A stretch of DNA of 64,000 nucleotides from Desulfobacter vibrioformis DSM 8776 (GCF_000745975.1 NZ_JQKJ01000001.1:124001-188000), one strand, 5' to 3'; positions 53,232 through 62,952 are shown, counted from the first letter of the stretch. Program-made: numbers and translations. Notes: generated from the sequence alone by a model not told the origin.

Positions 53232-53451
53232 ATTTTGCCAGGATTTTTTTGCCCTTTACGTAGGAACTGAAGTCTATAATATCATCCGTATCCATCATAA
53301 TCTCAAATTCATCTTCAAGCCCGGCTATCAGGCTCATGTGCCCGACACTGTCCCATTGTTCGATGGATTGATACTCCAGACTTTTAAGGTCGGATTCTGT
53401 GATCGCAAAGGATTCAATAAACACCTTATTATACTTTTCAATATTTGTCAT
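53215..53451 (-). CDS. acyl carrier protein
   Basis: The 78-residue protein is acidic and has the carrier motif WDSVGHMSLI, with the phosphopantetheine Ser in D-S-V. The ATG at 53451 has GGAG upstream. It is next to an acyl-activating enzyme, so it is a dedicated carrier rather than the housekeeping ACP. Confidence 0.85.
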   Translation of the reverse strand: MTNIEKYNKVFIESFAITESDLKSLEYQSIEQWDSVGHMSLIAGLEDEFEIMMDTDDIIDFSSYVKGKKILAKYDLEF

Positions 53452-53503
53452 AAGCACTCCAATAAATTAAATTTACCGTGTTAAAATTAAAGGTCAGGCG
53501 TTC

Positions 53504-55117
53504 TCAAAGCGAACATCCACATCCATGCTTAAACGCAAGCCCTTTCACTGTGTGAAGTTGCTCGACCAAAAGGGGCCTGGATGTTCGTCTGCCATCTATC
53601 ATCTTCGATAAAATTTCACTGAATGTGACTTCGCCTTCCCCGATGACAACGACATCAATATCGTTCTCGTTTAAAACATTTTCATAATCAATGGTAGGGT
53701 GTGGTCCCCCTGCAACAACGAACACATCTTTATCAAATGATCGTATAGTCTCCACCGTATCAGAAAAAAAATTCTTGAAAAAAGAAAGGGTTCTGATGCC
53801 GATAATATCAGGTTTGAAGTCTTTTAAAATAATTTCCAATTCATCAAAACTATCGTAATCTATATATGATTTGAGAATTTTTCCTTGTATCTGTTCACCA
53901 AACAACATATTAACATAACTCAGAATAGCCATTAATCCCAATGGTGGTTCTGAAATTTTTAATTCAGCCAATTTACTATCTGAGAAATATTGACTTGCAT
54001 CAATCAGCAGTAACTTTAACGGCGGAACGGACTGAAGTGTTTTATTGATATCGTTTTGTTGAGGAAAATTTATCTCCAACTCACCCCAGTTATTATCTGC
54101 GATTTCTTCTATTGCCAAATCTTCTTTGTCTATTTTGGCAAGTTTAAAAATATCATCCAAGGTTTCTATTTGAGTTGGAAATATTGATTTATACTTGTAT
54201 ATTAACTCTTCTTTAGAACATACCTGTAATTGTTTTGGTATTATATATGACAATCTCTCCTTGTTAAAAATATAATCTTTAAGCAGGCTCAGCCTTATTT
54301 TTCTTGAAAAATTTTTATCAAAATGGATAGTTGTAGGGATCATATTATAAGGCATGGTCAAAGATTCATTAATTTGTTCTTTTGTTACACCATTTTCCAA
54401 CGCTATTTGCTCGGCCAGTGAACCAGGAAAAATTCGCAAATTGTGCAACTGAATAAAGTGTAACCATTTAATATTTTTAATAAATTCTATTGTAGAAATT
54501 GCCTCTTCTTCTGTTTCTGTTGGAAAGCCATGAATGGCATTCATGCCGATAATCAAAGTCGGATAGTTTTCTACAATATAATCAACATTTTTTTTGAATT
54601 TCTCAATATTTAGATTCTTCCGCATCAATTTCTGCAGTCTTTCAGATGCGCTTTCCAATGAAAAATTTACACTTTTCACGCCAGCATGAACCATTAAATC
54701 AATTGCTTCAAACGTTAATAAATCGCCCCGCAATCCAGACTGAAAATAAAAATTTATTTTCAGCTTACTTTCAATAATTTTTTTAAAAAATGCGATAAAC
54801 TGTTTTATATTTACATTGAAAGCATCGTCAATAATTTCAATTTTTCTTACGCCTGAATCATGCAAGAAGATAATTTCATTAAATATATGATCCACCGACC
54901 TCCGCCTGTGAATTGGCGTCATATTGTGAACATCACAATAAAAACATCTGTATGGACAGCCTCGTGTCGCCTGGACTGAAAACGCATTTTTGATTCCTGA
55001 TTGTCCGACAAATTTACTATATTTTTTATAATCTATTAGCCCTCTATTAATTATTGGCAGCGAATCCAATTTTTTTATTTGCTCACGTCGACCAGTGAAA
55101 ATTATATTATCTTTCAT
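53504..55117 (-). CDS. B12-binding/radical-SAM protein with swapped domain order
   Basis: The 537-residue protein has an N-terminal radical-SAM domain with C-x3-C-x2-C in ATRGCPYRCFYCD and a C-terminal B12-binding-type domain (LKLLLIDASQYF, SEPPLGLMAILSYV, DIIGIRTLSFFKNF, VVAGGPHPTIDY, DVVVIGEGEVTF, GLAFK). In ordinary members the B12 domain comes first. Here the protein starts with the linker NIIFTGRREQIKKLDSLPII that normally follows G-L-A-F-K, and ends just after G-L-A-F-K. The domains are thus circularly permuted. The region is AT-rich. It may methylate or rearrange a lipid or sugar intermediate of the cluster. Confidence 0.75.
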   Translation of the reverse strand: MKDNIIFTGRREQIKKLDSLPIINRGLIDYKKYSKFVGQSGIKNAFSVQATRGCPYRCFYCDVHNMTPIHRRRSVDHIFNEIIFLHDSGVRKIEIIDDAFNVNIKQFIAFFKKIIESKLKINFYFQSGLRGDLLTFEAIDLMVHAGVKSVNFSLESASERLQKLMRKNLNIEKFKKNVDYIVENYPTLIIGMNAIHGFPTETEEEAISTIEFIKNIKWLHFIQLHNLRIFPGSLAEQIALENGVTKEQINESLTMPYNMIPTTIHFDKNFSRKIRLSLLKDYIFNKERLSYIIPKQLQVCSKEELIYKYKSIFPTQIETLDDIFKLAKIDKEDLAIEEIADNNWGELEINFPQQNDINKTLQSVPPLKLLLIDASQYFSDSKLAELKISEPPLGLMAILSYVNMLFGEQIQGKILKSYIDYDSFDELEIILKDFKPDIIGIRTLSFFKNFFSDTVETIRSFDKDVFVVAGGPHPTIDYENVLNENDIDVVVIGEGEVTFSEILSKMIDGRRTSRPLLVEQLHTVKGLAFKHGCGCSL

Positions 55118-55177
55118 ACTCAATAAACCTTTAAAGTACAAAGCGTTACTACAAGGGCCAAGTCTTACCCATTTTTA

Positions 55178-55900
55178 TCAATTATGCTTCACAAAAACGT
55201 AGTATTGCATACGTAAAATGTGGCCTATGCTAAGAAGAATTGCAGTGGTTCCTCTATTGTTTGATGAATATGATCCCACCACTCTTTTAGCTCCTTGCCT
55301 TTTTGCTTCAGTGACTTCGCAATAAAAAGCACAAAAACCCAACCCGGATGACAAATATTCTAAGTAATTTCCAGACAAGAATGCAAAATACTCTGTATCA
55401 GTCAATTTTTTCAAAGCAAAAAAACCAATATCTTTACAATTATACGAAATTTTATAAAGTTGAGATCCTCTATCCAATTCGTCATTTATCCAGTAAATAT
55501 ATCTTTGATTGGCCTGGACTGTTGAAAAATACGGATCCATGGATATTCTATCTGTTTGGAACATGCCTTGCTTTATTTCTTTAAACAAATGATCAATGTC
55601 GTCATTGTTCATTTTATGGTAGGTAATTTTTTCAAGTATGCGTTTTTGAATCTTGTTTAAATTGAAATCTTCTCCAGTATGATAACAAACTGTCAAAGTC
55701 TCAATGAAACAATAACCGAGTTTTTGGAATAAAAATAATGCCTCAATATTACCTGTCGGGATTTTTACGACTGTATATTCCGTTTCATACTTGGAAATTT
55801 CATCTTTTATTGTTTCAAGAGAATCGTCCGGTGAAATCGTTATTTCATTGCAATCCACACCGAGATTTCTTTTTTCCCATACCGCATTTACGATTTTCAT
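55178..55900 (-). CDS. wecD: WecD-like GNAT acyltransferase
   Basis: The 240-residue protein resembles dTDP-fucosamine acetyltransferase WecD. It starts MKIVNAVWEKRNLGVDCNEI, like WecD's L-T-W-E-N-A-F-F-G-V, then FLFQKLGYCFIETLTVCYH and a GNAT acetyl-CoA-binding C-terminus (SGLGFCAFYCEVTEAKRQGAKRVVG; NNRGTTAILLSIGHILRMQYYVF). With WecE it would make dTDP-Fuc4NAc, or a differently acylated form. The chosen ATG at 55900 matches the family start; the frame extends to 56026. The DNA is AT-rich. A decayed second copy of the 5' end is at 59571-59669. Confidence 0.75.
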   Translation of the reverse strand: MKIVNAVWEKRNLGVDCNEITISPDDSLETIKDEISKYETEYTVVKIPTGNIEALFLFQKLGYCFIETLTVCYHTGEDFNLNKIQKRILEKITYHKMNNDDIDHLFKEIKQGMFQTDRISMDPYFSTVQANQRYIYWINDELDRGSQLYKISYNCKDIGFFALKKLTDTEYFAFLSGNYLEYLSSGLGFCAFYCEVTEAKRQGAKRVVGSYSSNNRGTTAILLSIGHILRMQYYVFVKHN

Positions 55901-56134
55901 TTTCTGACCCTTAATTAACGGAAATATAAATTGTTTTCTTTTATAGTTCCGGTCACATGACTTGAAACCGATTTTTAATCCTAATAAACTGTTTTTTAAG
56001 GATTTAAAGTCGAGATTTGATATCAAGTCATTTGATCAGAACTATAGTTCCTTAAGGAAACGGCATTGACTTTATTATACCAGAAAAAATTCAATAAAGA
56101 GAATTCACTGTGTGACAAAAAAGTTCAGGCTCTC

Positions 56135-57166
56135 TTAAAAAAGAGCCTCTGAATAAAGCAGAGTATCTTTTTCCACAGCCACTTTTAATGTTTTGCCGAT
56201 TAAGTCTTTTATATTCTCAGGCGCAAGACCGGTGCCAGGCCGTTTGGCATCCAAGTCTTCTTCCCTGATCACAGTTCCGGCCTGCAGATCCCGTGAGGCA
56301 ATAATACTGCGCCTCATCTTCTGACGCTGGACCAGTTCGGCTTCCAGGACAATTCGTTCGGTGCCTCCAAGCGCCATCTGCACATTCCGACAGCTTTGAA
56401 CAAGCCGGGACATCTCGTCGGGCTCTGTGGCCATCTGATTATCCATCCCTATTTTTGTTTTATCCAGGGTAAAATGTTTTTCAATCAGCGCGGCCCCCAG
56501 TGCAACGGCGGCTACCGGGACTTCAATGCCGATGGAGTGATCCGAAAAGCCTACAGGACAATCGGGAAACGCCTGCCGCAGCCCCAAAATATTTTTCAGC
56601 CTAATGGTGCTCAGTTCCGGCGGATAGATGGATATGCAATGCAATATGCACAGGCTGGTATTCCCTGCATTCTTAATGGTTTCAACCGCTTTTTTTACAT
56701 CGTCCATGCTGCCCATCCCTGTGGCAAGAACCATGGGGGCTCCTGTGCGGGCAATATAATCAAGAAACGGGTAGTTATTTAGCTCCATGGAGGCGACTTT
56801 TACAAAAGCGGCATCACATTTTTCCAGCAGAAAATCCACCTCTTTTCTGCAATAGGGCGTGGAAGAAAAGGAAATGCCGCACTGTCGGCTGTATTCGGCC
56901 ATCTCCATCAACTGCGCTTCGGACAGGGCAAATTTCTCCATTATTCTGCCTGCTACCGGGTTCTGATCATAATAGGTTTTAGAGTACAGAGATTCTTTGG
57001 ACCAGGACTGAAACTTGACACAGGAGCACCCTGCCTTTTTCGCCTCACCAATCATCTCTTTTGCGGTTTCGATGTCGCCATTATGGCTGGTATTAATTTC
57101 CGCAACAATATAAGGCATTCCAAAATCTGAGAGATCAGTTCCGTCTCTCAATACACTTTTAGCCAT
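56135..57166 (-). CDS. neuB: NeuB-type N-acetylneuraminate/nonulosonate synthase
   Basis: The 343-residue protein is a NeuB-family synthase. It shows PYIVAEINTSHNGDIETAKEMI, CVKFQSWSKESLYS, SSTPYCRKEVDFL, VASMELNNYPFLDYIA, LATGMGSMDDVKKAVETI, LHCISIYPP, GFSDHSIGIEVPVAAVALGAALIEKHFTLDK, and a C-terminal SAF domain (about 285-343). It condenses phosphoenolpyruvate with a C6 N-acetylated amino sugar. The product could be a sialic, legionaminic or pseudaminic acid; the sequence is not enough to say which. GAGGAAAG precedes the ATG. Confidence 0.9.
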   Translation of the reverse strand: MAKSVLRDGTDLSDFGMPYIVAEINTSHNGDIETAKEMIGEAKKAGCSCVKFQSWSKESLYSKTYYDQNPVAGRIMEKFALSEAQLMEMAEYSRQCGISFSSTPYCRKEVDFLLEKCDAAFVKVASMELNNYPFLDYIARTGAPMVLATGMGSMDDVKKAVETIKNAGNTSLCILHCISIYPPELSTIRLKNILGLRQAFPDCPVGFSDHSIGIEVPVAAVALGAALIEKHFTLDKTKIGMDNQMATEPDEMSRLVQSCRNVQMALGGTERIVLEAELVQRQKMRRSIIASRDLQAGTVIREEDLDAKRPGTGLAPENIKDLIGKTLKVAVEKDTLLYSEALF

Positions 57167-57202
57167 ACTTTCCTCGCTATTGTTTATTCTTGATGAATTG
57201 AA

Positions 57203-58996
57203 TCACTGGTCTATGGGATCAATGACCATTTCGGATAAAAACAGCTCCCGGTCCATGAACGGTGCCTGGTCTTCCAGGGGCCTGCTGACGATTTTTCTGT
57301 CTTTGTTATGGGCATAGGCACTGTGCAGGTATTCCTGATCCGGCCTTGCGATAATCTCACAAAGCAGCGGTCCCTGCACTGTTTTAATGATATGCTCAAG
57401 GGACCCAAACAATTCCGAACTGCTGCCGATTTTCAAGTACGGTATATCAAAACACCGGGCAACGTTTTCAAAATCGGGACAACTGACACCGTTACCGGGA
57501 TCCGTTCCTATTGTCCGGGTTCGGAACAGTTCCTGCTGACGGGTTCTGATCACCGAGTATACGTTATTATTAACCACCAGTATCTTTACAGGAATTTTAT
57601 TGTATTTAATCGTCTGCAATTCCTGAAGATTCATCATGATGGAGCCGTCCCCGATCACGGCAATGATGTCGGTGCCATGGGCATAATATACCCCGATGGC
57701 TGCAGGCAGGGCATACCCCATGGCTCCCTGGGAAGCGGGATGGATACAGCGCTGGCTTTTGCCAAAGCTCACTGTGGAGGGGATAATCAATTCTTCCAAA
57801 CCGGCATCAGTTATCAAGACACCCTTTTCAGGCAACAGCCGGGACAGGCAAGCGGCTAAATAGTGAAGATCAACCTTTTCCGATTGTTTATATTTTTCTT
57901 CGCATTTGGGGAACACCTGCTTCCAGTGCAGACATTTATCTATCCAGCCTGGATCGGCGGGTCTAATTCCCCTGTTCCCTAACGCCTTTAAAAAACATCC
58001 GGCGTCAGAAACAATGAGCCGGTCAATTTTTACCGTATTCTTGCTGTGCTCTACGTTGTCAATATCCACGGCAATGATCAAAGCTTTCCGTGCAAATTTG
58101 CTGTAAGTCTCCCCTGTGGTAATGGGCGACAATCTAGACCCCAATGCAATAAGAAGATCTGCATTCTGAAGGGCCATATTGCCGGCACGGGTCCCGCCGA
58201 TACTCCCCACAGCGCCCATGGACAGTTTATTCGCTTCACCATAAACGTCGGCAGCCGAAGCCGTAAATGTAACCGGCACCGGAAACATTTCAACGAACGC
58301 CTCTAATTGTGCCAATGCGCCGGAAGACGATCGGACTCCGCTGCCGATCAGTAGTACCGGACGTTGTGCATTCTCAAAACAATCTATAGCATATTCGATA
58401 TCCGAACCCTGGGGGTTAAAACAGCTAACATGAGTGTCAGGCACAAACCGCTCCAGTTTTTCCGGTGCAACCCTCATATTCTGGATATCCAGCGGTACAT
58501 CAATCCAGACAGGTCCATTGCGCCCCGATTGGGCCATGAAAAAGGCCTTATCCATTTCATAACCGATTTTCCCTGGGTCGGTAATCATGACGGCATATTT
58601 TGTTATGGGAGAAACCAGACTGATGATATCAGCTTCCTGCTGGCCGAATGTGCGCAAAGGAATGCCTGAAAACCGGGTTGTCTGGGCAAGCTTATTCTGT
58701 CCGGAAACAAACACGCAGGGCACGTCATCCTGCCAGGCGCACAGCAGGCCGGTGAGTGCATTTGTTGCAGCGCATCCCGTGGAGACCAGACACGCCCCGA
58801 TGGTTTCATTACACTGGGTATACGCCATGGCAGCAAAAGAGGCGGCCTGTTCATGGTGGACACAGATACTTTTCAGTTCTTTATGCCGTGCCGCCGCATC
58901 GGAAAGAAACAGGATGCCGCGCCCCGTAACTAGAAAAAGGTGCTTTACCCCCAGAGCATAAAGCCTTTCAATCATGTAATCGGCCACACGCATCAT
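57203..58996 (-). CDS. thiamine-diphosphate enzyme (acetolactate synthase-like)
   Basis: The 597-residue ThDP enzyme has the catalytic Glu in HHEQAASFAAMAY near residue 50, the central domain, and the GDGS-x-NN motif GDGSIMMNLQELQTIKYNKIPVKILVVNNNVYSVI in the C-terminal third. It lies far from any leucine-valine gene. In polysaccharide clusters such enzymes (for example YerE) add a two-carbon unit to keto sugars to form branched sugars. AGGAG lies before the ATG. Confidence 0.85.
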   Translation of the reverse strand: MMRVADYMIERLYALGVKHLFLVTGRGILFLSDAAARHKELKSICVHHEQAASFAAMAYTQCNETIGACLVSTGCAATNALTGLLCAWQDDVPCVFVSGQNKLAQTTRFSGIPLRTFGQQEADIISLVSPITKYAVMITDPGKIGYEMDKAFFMAQSGRNGPVWIDVPLDIQNMRVAPEKLERFVPDTHVSCFNPQGSDIEYAIDCFENAQRPVLLIGSGVRSSSGALAQLEAFVEMFPVPVTFTASAADVYGEANKLSMGAVGSIGGTRAGNMALQNADLLIALGSRLSPITTGETYSKFARKALIIAVDIDNVEHSKNTVKIDRLIVSDAGCFLKALGNRGIRPADPGWIDKCLHWKQVFPKCEEKYKQSEKVDLHYLAACLSRLLPEKGVLITDAGLEELIIPSTVSFGKSQRCIHPASQGAMGYALPAAIGVYYAHGTDIIAVIGDGSIMMNLQELQTIKYNKIPVKILVVNNNVYSVIRTRQQELFRTRTIGTDPGNGVSCPDFENVARCFDIPYLKIGSSSELFGSLEHIIKTVQGPLLCEIIARPDQEYLHSAYAHNKDRKIVSRPLEDQAPFMDRELFLSEMVIDPIDQ

Positions 58997-59012
58997 ACGC
59001 CGGAACTCCTGT

Positions 59013-59492
59013 TTAACGAAGTGGTTTAAATTGATTCAATACATCCGGTATTGCAATGACCAAATCCGCACAGCACGCCGTTTCCCCTTTCACATACCCG
59101 GTAACGGAACCCTGGGCCAGCCCTCTGCGATAGGACTTCAACACAGCTTCAATATCCAACCGGTCTCCCGGAACGATTTTCTTTTTAAACCGGGCATTAT
59201 TGATGGAGACAAATCCAGTTTTTTTACCCTTGTTGCCGGGCAGGGTCAAAAAGCTCATTAAAAAAACCTGGGTCAGCGTTTCAATCTGGACAAATCCGGG
59301 CACATTGGGTTCATCCTCAAAATGGGCAGGGAAAAACCACTCATTAAAGGTAAAGTTTTTATATCCTTTTGCACTTTTCCCCGGCACCACCTCTTCAATA
59401 CCGTCAACAAAGAGCAAAGGATACCGGTTCTGCTGGTATTTCTGAATGACAACCACATCCAGGTCTTTTAGAATTATAGGTGTCTCATCCAT
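59013..59492 (-). CDS. FabZ-like hotdog protein
   Basis: The 159-residue protein has the FabA/FabZ hotdog pattern: PLLFVDGIEEVVPG, NEWFFPAHFEDEPNVPGFVQIETLTQVFLM with the catalytic His (FPAHF) and Glu (QIETLTQ), and KKKIVPGDRLDIEA. It would dehydrate 3-hydroxyacyl-ACP. The start is the ATG at 59492 with AAGGAAT upstream; the frame continues to 59552. It sits with an ACP and an acyl ligase, so it may process a cluster-specific acyl chain. Confidence 0.82.
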   Translation of the reverse strand: MDETPIILKDLDVVVIQKYQQNRYPLLFVDGIEEVVPGKSAKGYKNFTFNEWFFPAHFEDEPNVPGFVQIETLTQVFLMSFLTLPGNKGKKTGFVSINNARFKKKIVPGDRLDIEAVLKSYRRGLAQGSVTGYVKGETACCADLVIAIPDVLNQFKPLR

Positions 59493-59570
59493 TACAATGA
59501 TTCCTTTTAAAAACTCGAGAGTCGTAAGTTTTTTCAAAAAAAGACGTGACATTTAAAATACTCTGCAATA

Positions 59571-59669
59571 TCACGTTCTATTGTCGGAACCGCATCTTTG
59601 GTCTCTACGGCTATCTATTGCCGTCAACGCCAAGATTTCTTTTTCCCCGGCAGCATTAACAACTTTCAT
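59571..59669 (-). pseudogene. decayed 5' fragment of a WecD-like gene
   Basis: From the ATG at 59669 the minus strand reads M-K-V-V-N-A-A-G-E-K-E-I-L, against M-K-I-V-N-A-V-W-E-K-R-N-L of the intact gene. At the DNA level the first 45 bases align with one deleted A in the A-run and about 76% identity. The frame then stops at 59571. This is the start of a second wecD-like gene, truncated after about 100 bases. Its ATG overlaps the stop of the glycosyltransferase gene. Confidence 0.6.
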
Positions 59670-60642
59670 CCGGCACCCCTGTATCCGCATCTATCGTGTC
59701 CACACCGATATTGACGGTCTCTTTGATGACATACTGCGGTGAATCATTAATACAGATGTATATACGGCCCAGGTACTCCCCTATCAACCCCAGCAGCACC
59801 ATAATAATGCCGGAAGAGAGCAGTATGGCTGCAAGCACCGAACTGTACCCGGCCGGTACCGCTGGATTTAAAATTTTATGGACAATGGTGCCGATGCCCC
59901 ATAAAAAACCACATACGGCAAACACAACACCGAGCAGAGACGCCATCCTGAGAGGCTTAACAGAAAAAGCGGTCAGTCCGTTGGCCCAGAGCGACATACA
60001 TTTCTGCAGGGTAAAGCCGGTGGCGTTGTCATCTGCGCGTTCCCGTTGAGCCATCTCCACGGTTTTTATCCTGCCGGTCACCCGCAGCACAAGCCCCTCA
60101 AGGTAGGGGTACGGGTTCTTGTACTTGATTATCTCCCGGCAGACAAAATTTTTCATCACGCTGAAATTCTCAAACCGCAGCCCCCTTGGCTTGTCCAGCA
60201 GAAAGGAGGACATCAGTGAATTCAGATCACTTCCCAGAATCCGCAGCCGAGCTTCCTTTTTTTCAGGGTACTTTGCCGTGGCATAGTCACACTCATCGTC
60301 CAACACCGGCTGCATCAGATGCCACAATTCACAGACCGGACTTTGAAAATCATCGTCCAGGTCAACCACGAACTCCCCCTGGACTACGGCATATCCGGCC
60401 AGCACCGCAGCATGTTTGCCCATGTTCTTTGAAAAATTTATCACTTTGATATTTGGGTTTTCTGCCGCAAGCCCTTTCAGGACATCATACACCCGGTCAG
60501 GGGAAAAATCGTTGACCGTAATTATCTCATAACTGAACTGCGGTTTCTGGCCCACAGTATCGATAATCTCATCAATCACCATCGTGATTGTTTTTTCACT
60601 GCGGTAACACGGGATAACAAAACTGATCAGGTTATTTATCAT
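59656..60642 (-). CDS. family 2 glycosyltransferase
   Basis: The 328-residue protein has a GT-A domain: SFVIPCYRSEKTITMVIDEII, VNDFSPDRVYDVL, and GEFVVDLDDDFQSP with the metal-binding D-D-D. Two C-terminal membrane segments (about 230-290) are typical of polyprenyl-phosphate sugar transferases such as ArnC or GtrB. The start overlaps the LuxC stop by four bases. It would transfer a sugar from a nucleotide to undecaprenyl phosphate. Confidence 0.87.
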   Translation of the reverse strand: MINNLISFVIPCYRSEKTITMVIDEIIDTVGQKPQFSYEIITVNDFSPDRVYDVLKGLAAENPNIKVINFSKNMGKHAAVLAGYAVVQGEFVVDLDDDFQSPVCELWHLMQPVLDDECDYATAKYPEKKEARLRILGSDLNSLMSSFLLDKPRGLRFENFSVMKNFVCREIIKYKNPYPYLEGLVLRVTGRIKTVEMAQRERADDNATGFTLQKCMSLWANGLTAFSVKPLRMASLLGVVFAVCGFLWGIGTIVHKILNPAVPAGYSSVLAAILLSSGIIMVLLGLIGEYLGRIYICINDSPQYVIKETVNIGVDTIDADTGVPDESC

Positions 60643-61859
60643 TGCGCATCAACCATCCTTGAAAGCTGCCGGATTAAGTCATAGCCGTCCCAGATCAATG
60701 AAAAGTCAGATGCCCGGCCAAAAGGGACGATACGGTCAATGCCGGTCACACCGTTTTCAATAACGGCATCACGCAGCGCCCCGGGGTCAAAACCGATATA
60801 GGTCAGGGTCTGATATTTCCGACTTATGATCTTCATCAGGGCGTCCAGACTAGTGTCTGCATATTCATAAAAAAGCCCGCCGCCGCAGGCATGGTCGGAC
60901 AAAGCTGAATCCAGCCTGTTGAGTTTTACCCGCATGACTGTGTTTTTACGGCTGTTCTCAACTTTTATGTCCGCCAGACATAAAACTGCGCTGCACACTG
61001 CGGATAACTTATCAACCACGGTAATAGGTTCATTGCTATACCCTTTATCGGCAAGCACCCGGTCAACCGCTCCCCAGAACACGGCTTTTGCCTTTTCAAC
61101 GGTTTCCTCGCAGCCGATCCATACCAGCAGCCGGGGCGAGGTGCAGGCATTCTGGTCAAACAGATAGGTGTCATTGAAAAAACCGACTGCAACCCCATAC
61201 TTGTCATCCAGCGCCAGGTACGCTTCAGCATCAATCACACCCATTGAATACCTGTCGGCAAAGGTGACATCAAAGGCCCTGGGCGGCAGCGGCGCCCGGC
61301 GAATCCGGGCAATGGTATTATCTCCGCCCCAGATGATTCGAGTATCACAAATCCGTGAGAAACAGGCATTAATTTCATCGCTGTGTGCATACCTGACAAT
61401 TGCCAGGTAATCTCTGATTCCGGCATGGACTTTCCGGTGCAACACCCCCTGAATGGCCTTGCAGATAATATCCACCTGGGGAAACTGTTTTTCCGAAAGC
61501 CTTACAATGCACGCGTTTCCGCTAAGCAGCCCGACAGCAAGACTGTATGCAAAATTCACCGGGACATTGGACGGGGCAATATGAAAGGTTACACCCCGAC
61601 CCACACAACTTTTTTTAAGTGAGGCGTATGGTTTTTCCAGGGCAGCCAGGTTGGCGCTTCTGCAAAAAAAAGCAAAGGTAACAACATCCGGATATTGCCC
61701 GGCCTCTTTATCGTTTCTGAGCACCTTTGACAGATCAGACAGAAAACCGGTCATTGCAGGGTGAAAAATGGGAAACGGCTTGAACCCCGGCATCTGCCCG
61801 GGATCGGCATCACCCTTAACTAAAAAATTAACCTGTGGAAAATTCGCTTGCCTAGGCAT
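60639..61859 (-). CDS. luxC: LuxC-like acyl reductase
   Basis: The 406-residue protein matches the LuxC (acyl-CoA reductase, PF05893) family. It has GVTFHIAPSNVPVNFAYSLAVGLLSGNACIVRLSEKQFPQVDII, an NAD(P)H-binding aldehyde-dehydrogenase-like region, and the catalytic Cys in NACTSPRLLVWIG. It reduces an enzyme-bound acyl thioester to an aldehyde. It overlaps the LuxE stop by eight bases and the glycosyltransferase start by four. Confidence 0.88.
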   Translation of the reverse strand: MPRQANFPQVNFLVKGDADPGQMPGFKPFPIFHPAMTGFLSDLSKVLRNDKEAGQYPDVVTFAFFCRSANLAALEKPYASLKKSCVGRGVTFHIAPSNVPVNFAYSLAVGLLSGNACIVRLSEKQFPQVDIICKAIQGVLHRKVHAGIRDYLAIVRYAHSDEINACFSRICDTRIIWGGDNTIARIRRAPLPPRAFDVTFADRYSMGVIDAEAYLALDDKYGVAVGFFNDTYLFDQNACTSPRLLVWIGCEETVEKAKAVFWGAVDRVLADKGYSNEPITVVDKLSAVCSAVLCLADIKVENSRKNTVMRVKLNRLDSALSDHACGGGLFYEYADTSLDALMKIISRKYQTLTYIGFDPGALRDAVIENGVTGIDRIVPFGRASDFSLIWDGYDLIRQLSRMVDAQ

Positions 61860-62919
61860 CGCTGCACCCTCTTATCTCGGCCTTTTTTATCCGTCCAAGC
61901 ACCTTGAAATACTTTCCTTTGCGCCCACAGGGACAATCATCTTCCCCGAGCACCACCCCCTCATCCTCTGTAAGCAGGGAATGCCCCGGATAGGAAAACG
62001 GCAGGGCGGAAAGGGTTTGGATAATTCCCTTCTCACCATATTCTGCCGGGCTGAAGTCGTCATGCCGCCTGATAATGATATCTGAATAGACGCTTGCATG
62101 CAGATGACCGGTGTCACACGCCATATATATGGTCCCTGTCTGCTCCACCATGCCGTAATATTCATACACCCGGGCAATGCCGCAGACCCTGTTCAGCGCC
62201 TGGTTGAATTTTTCAGCGGATACCGCCTTATCCGCCAGTTTCTTCCAGCCACCGCCATGAATCATCACCCCCTGTGACAGATCCGGGTGAAACTTATGTT
62301 TTTTAAGCAGTTCATAAAAATGCTGCCAGATCATGAAGGTAAACCCGAACAGTAAAATGTTTTCATTGGCATGGGTTTCAAGAAATTTCTCAATGCCTTT
62401 GATGTCCAGATTCATATCTTCATCAAGGGCATAGATTTTATCCCTGCCGAACATGGAAAAACCCAAGATTCCTGCCCCCCTGGCCGAAAACATCTTTCGG
62501 TCTTTGAGCACCGCACTGGTATCAAGAATAATTAACGGCAGCCTGGCTTTCCCGATACTATACACAGCAATCCTGGCCAGCGCTTTTGTCTGATTGGCCG
62601 ACGTCTTCCGGTCCAGAAAAATTTTTGACACCGCTGTCCCGGAGGTTCCGGATGATGTCATGGTTCTGATGATCTCATCTTTTTCTACACTGCGCAGGGC
62701 ATGCGCCTTGAAAAGACGGACGGGAAGAAAGGGAACATCAACCATGGATTTGATCTTTTCAGGGGATTTTCCAAAAGCATCCAGAAGCTTGCGATATTCC
62801 GGGCATTTGGCGTAATGGTGAGCGGTGAGATGCTGCATTATACCCAAAAGAAACCCCGCTTTTTTCTCTTTTACCAGAGAATAGGGTGTGACAGCCAATA
62901 TCTGATCATAATCCAGCAT
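61852..62919 (-). CDS. luxE: LuxE-like acyl-protein synthetase
   Basis: The 355-residue protein matches the LuxE acyl-protein synthetase family: TMTSSGTSGTAVSKIFLDRKTSANQTKAL is its adenylation loop, followed by GFTFMIWQHFYELL and MVEQTGTIYMACDTGHLHAS. It activates a fatty acid and passes it to its own Cys, then to LuxC. The start at 62919 is an ATG with GGGA upstream. No luxAB is nearby, so it is not bioluminescence. Confidence 0.87.
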   Translation of the reverse strand: MLDYDQILAVTPYSLVKEKKAGFLLGIMQHLTAHHYAKCPEYRKLLDAFGKSPEKIKSMVDVPFLPVRLFKAHALRSVEKDEIIRTMTSSGTSGTAVSKIFLDRKTSANQTKALARIAVYSIGKARLPLIILDTSAVLKDRKMFSARGAGILGFSMFGRDKIYALDEDMNLDIKGIEKFLETHANENILLFGFTFMIWQHFYELLKKHKFHPDLSQGVMIHGGGWKKLADKAVSAEKFNQALNRVCGIARVYEYYGMVEQTGTIYMACDTGHLHASVYSDIIIRRHDDFSPAEYGEKGIIQTLSALPFSYPGHSLLTEDEGVVLGEDDCPCGRKGKYFKVLGRIKKAEIRGCSDA

Positions 62920-62952
62920 TGCAGTATGTCCCAAAATTATTCCCTCGGATCA

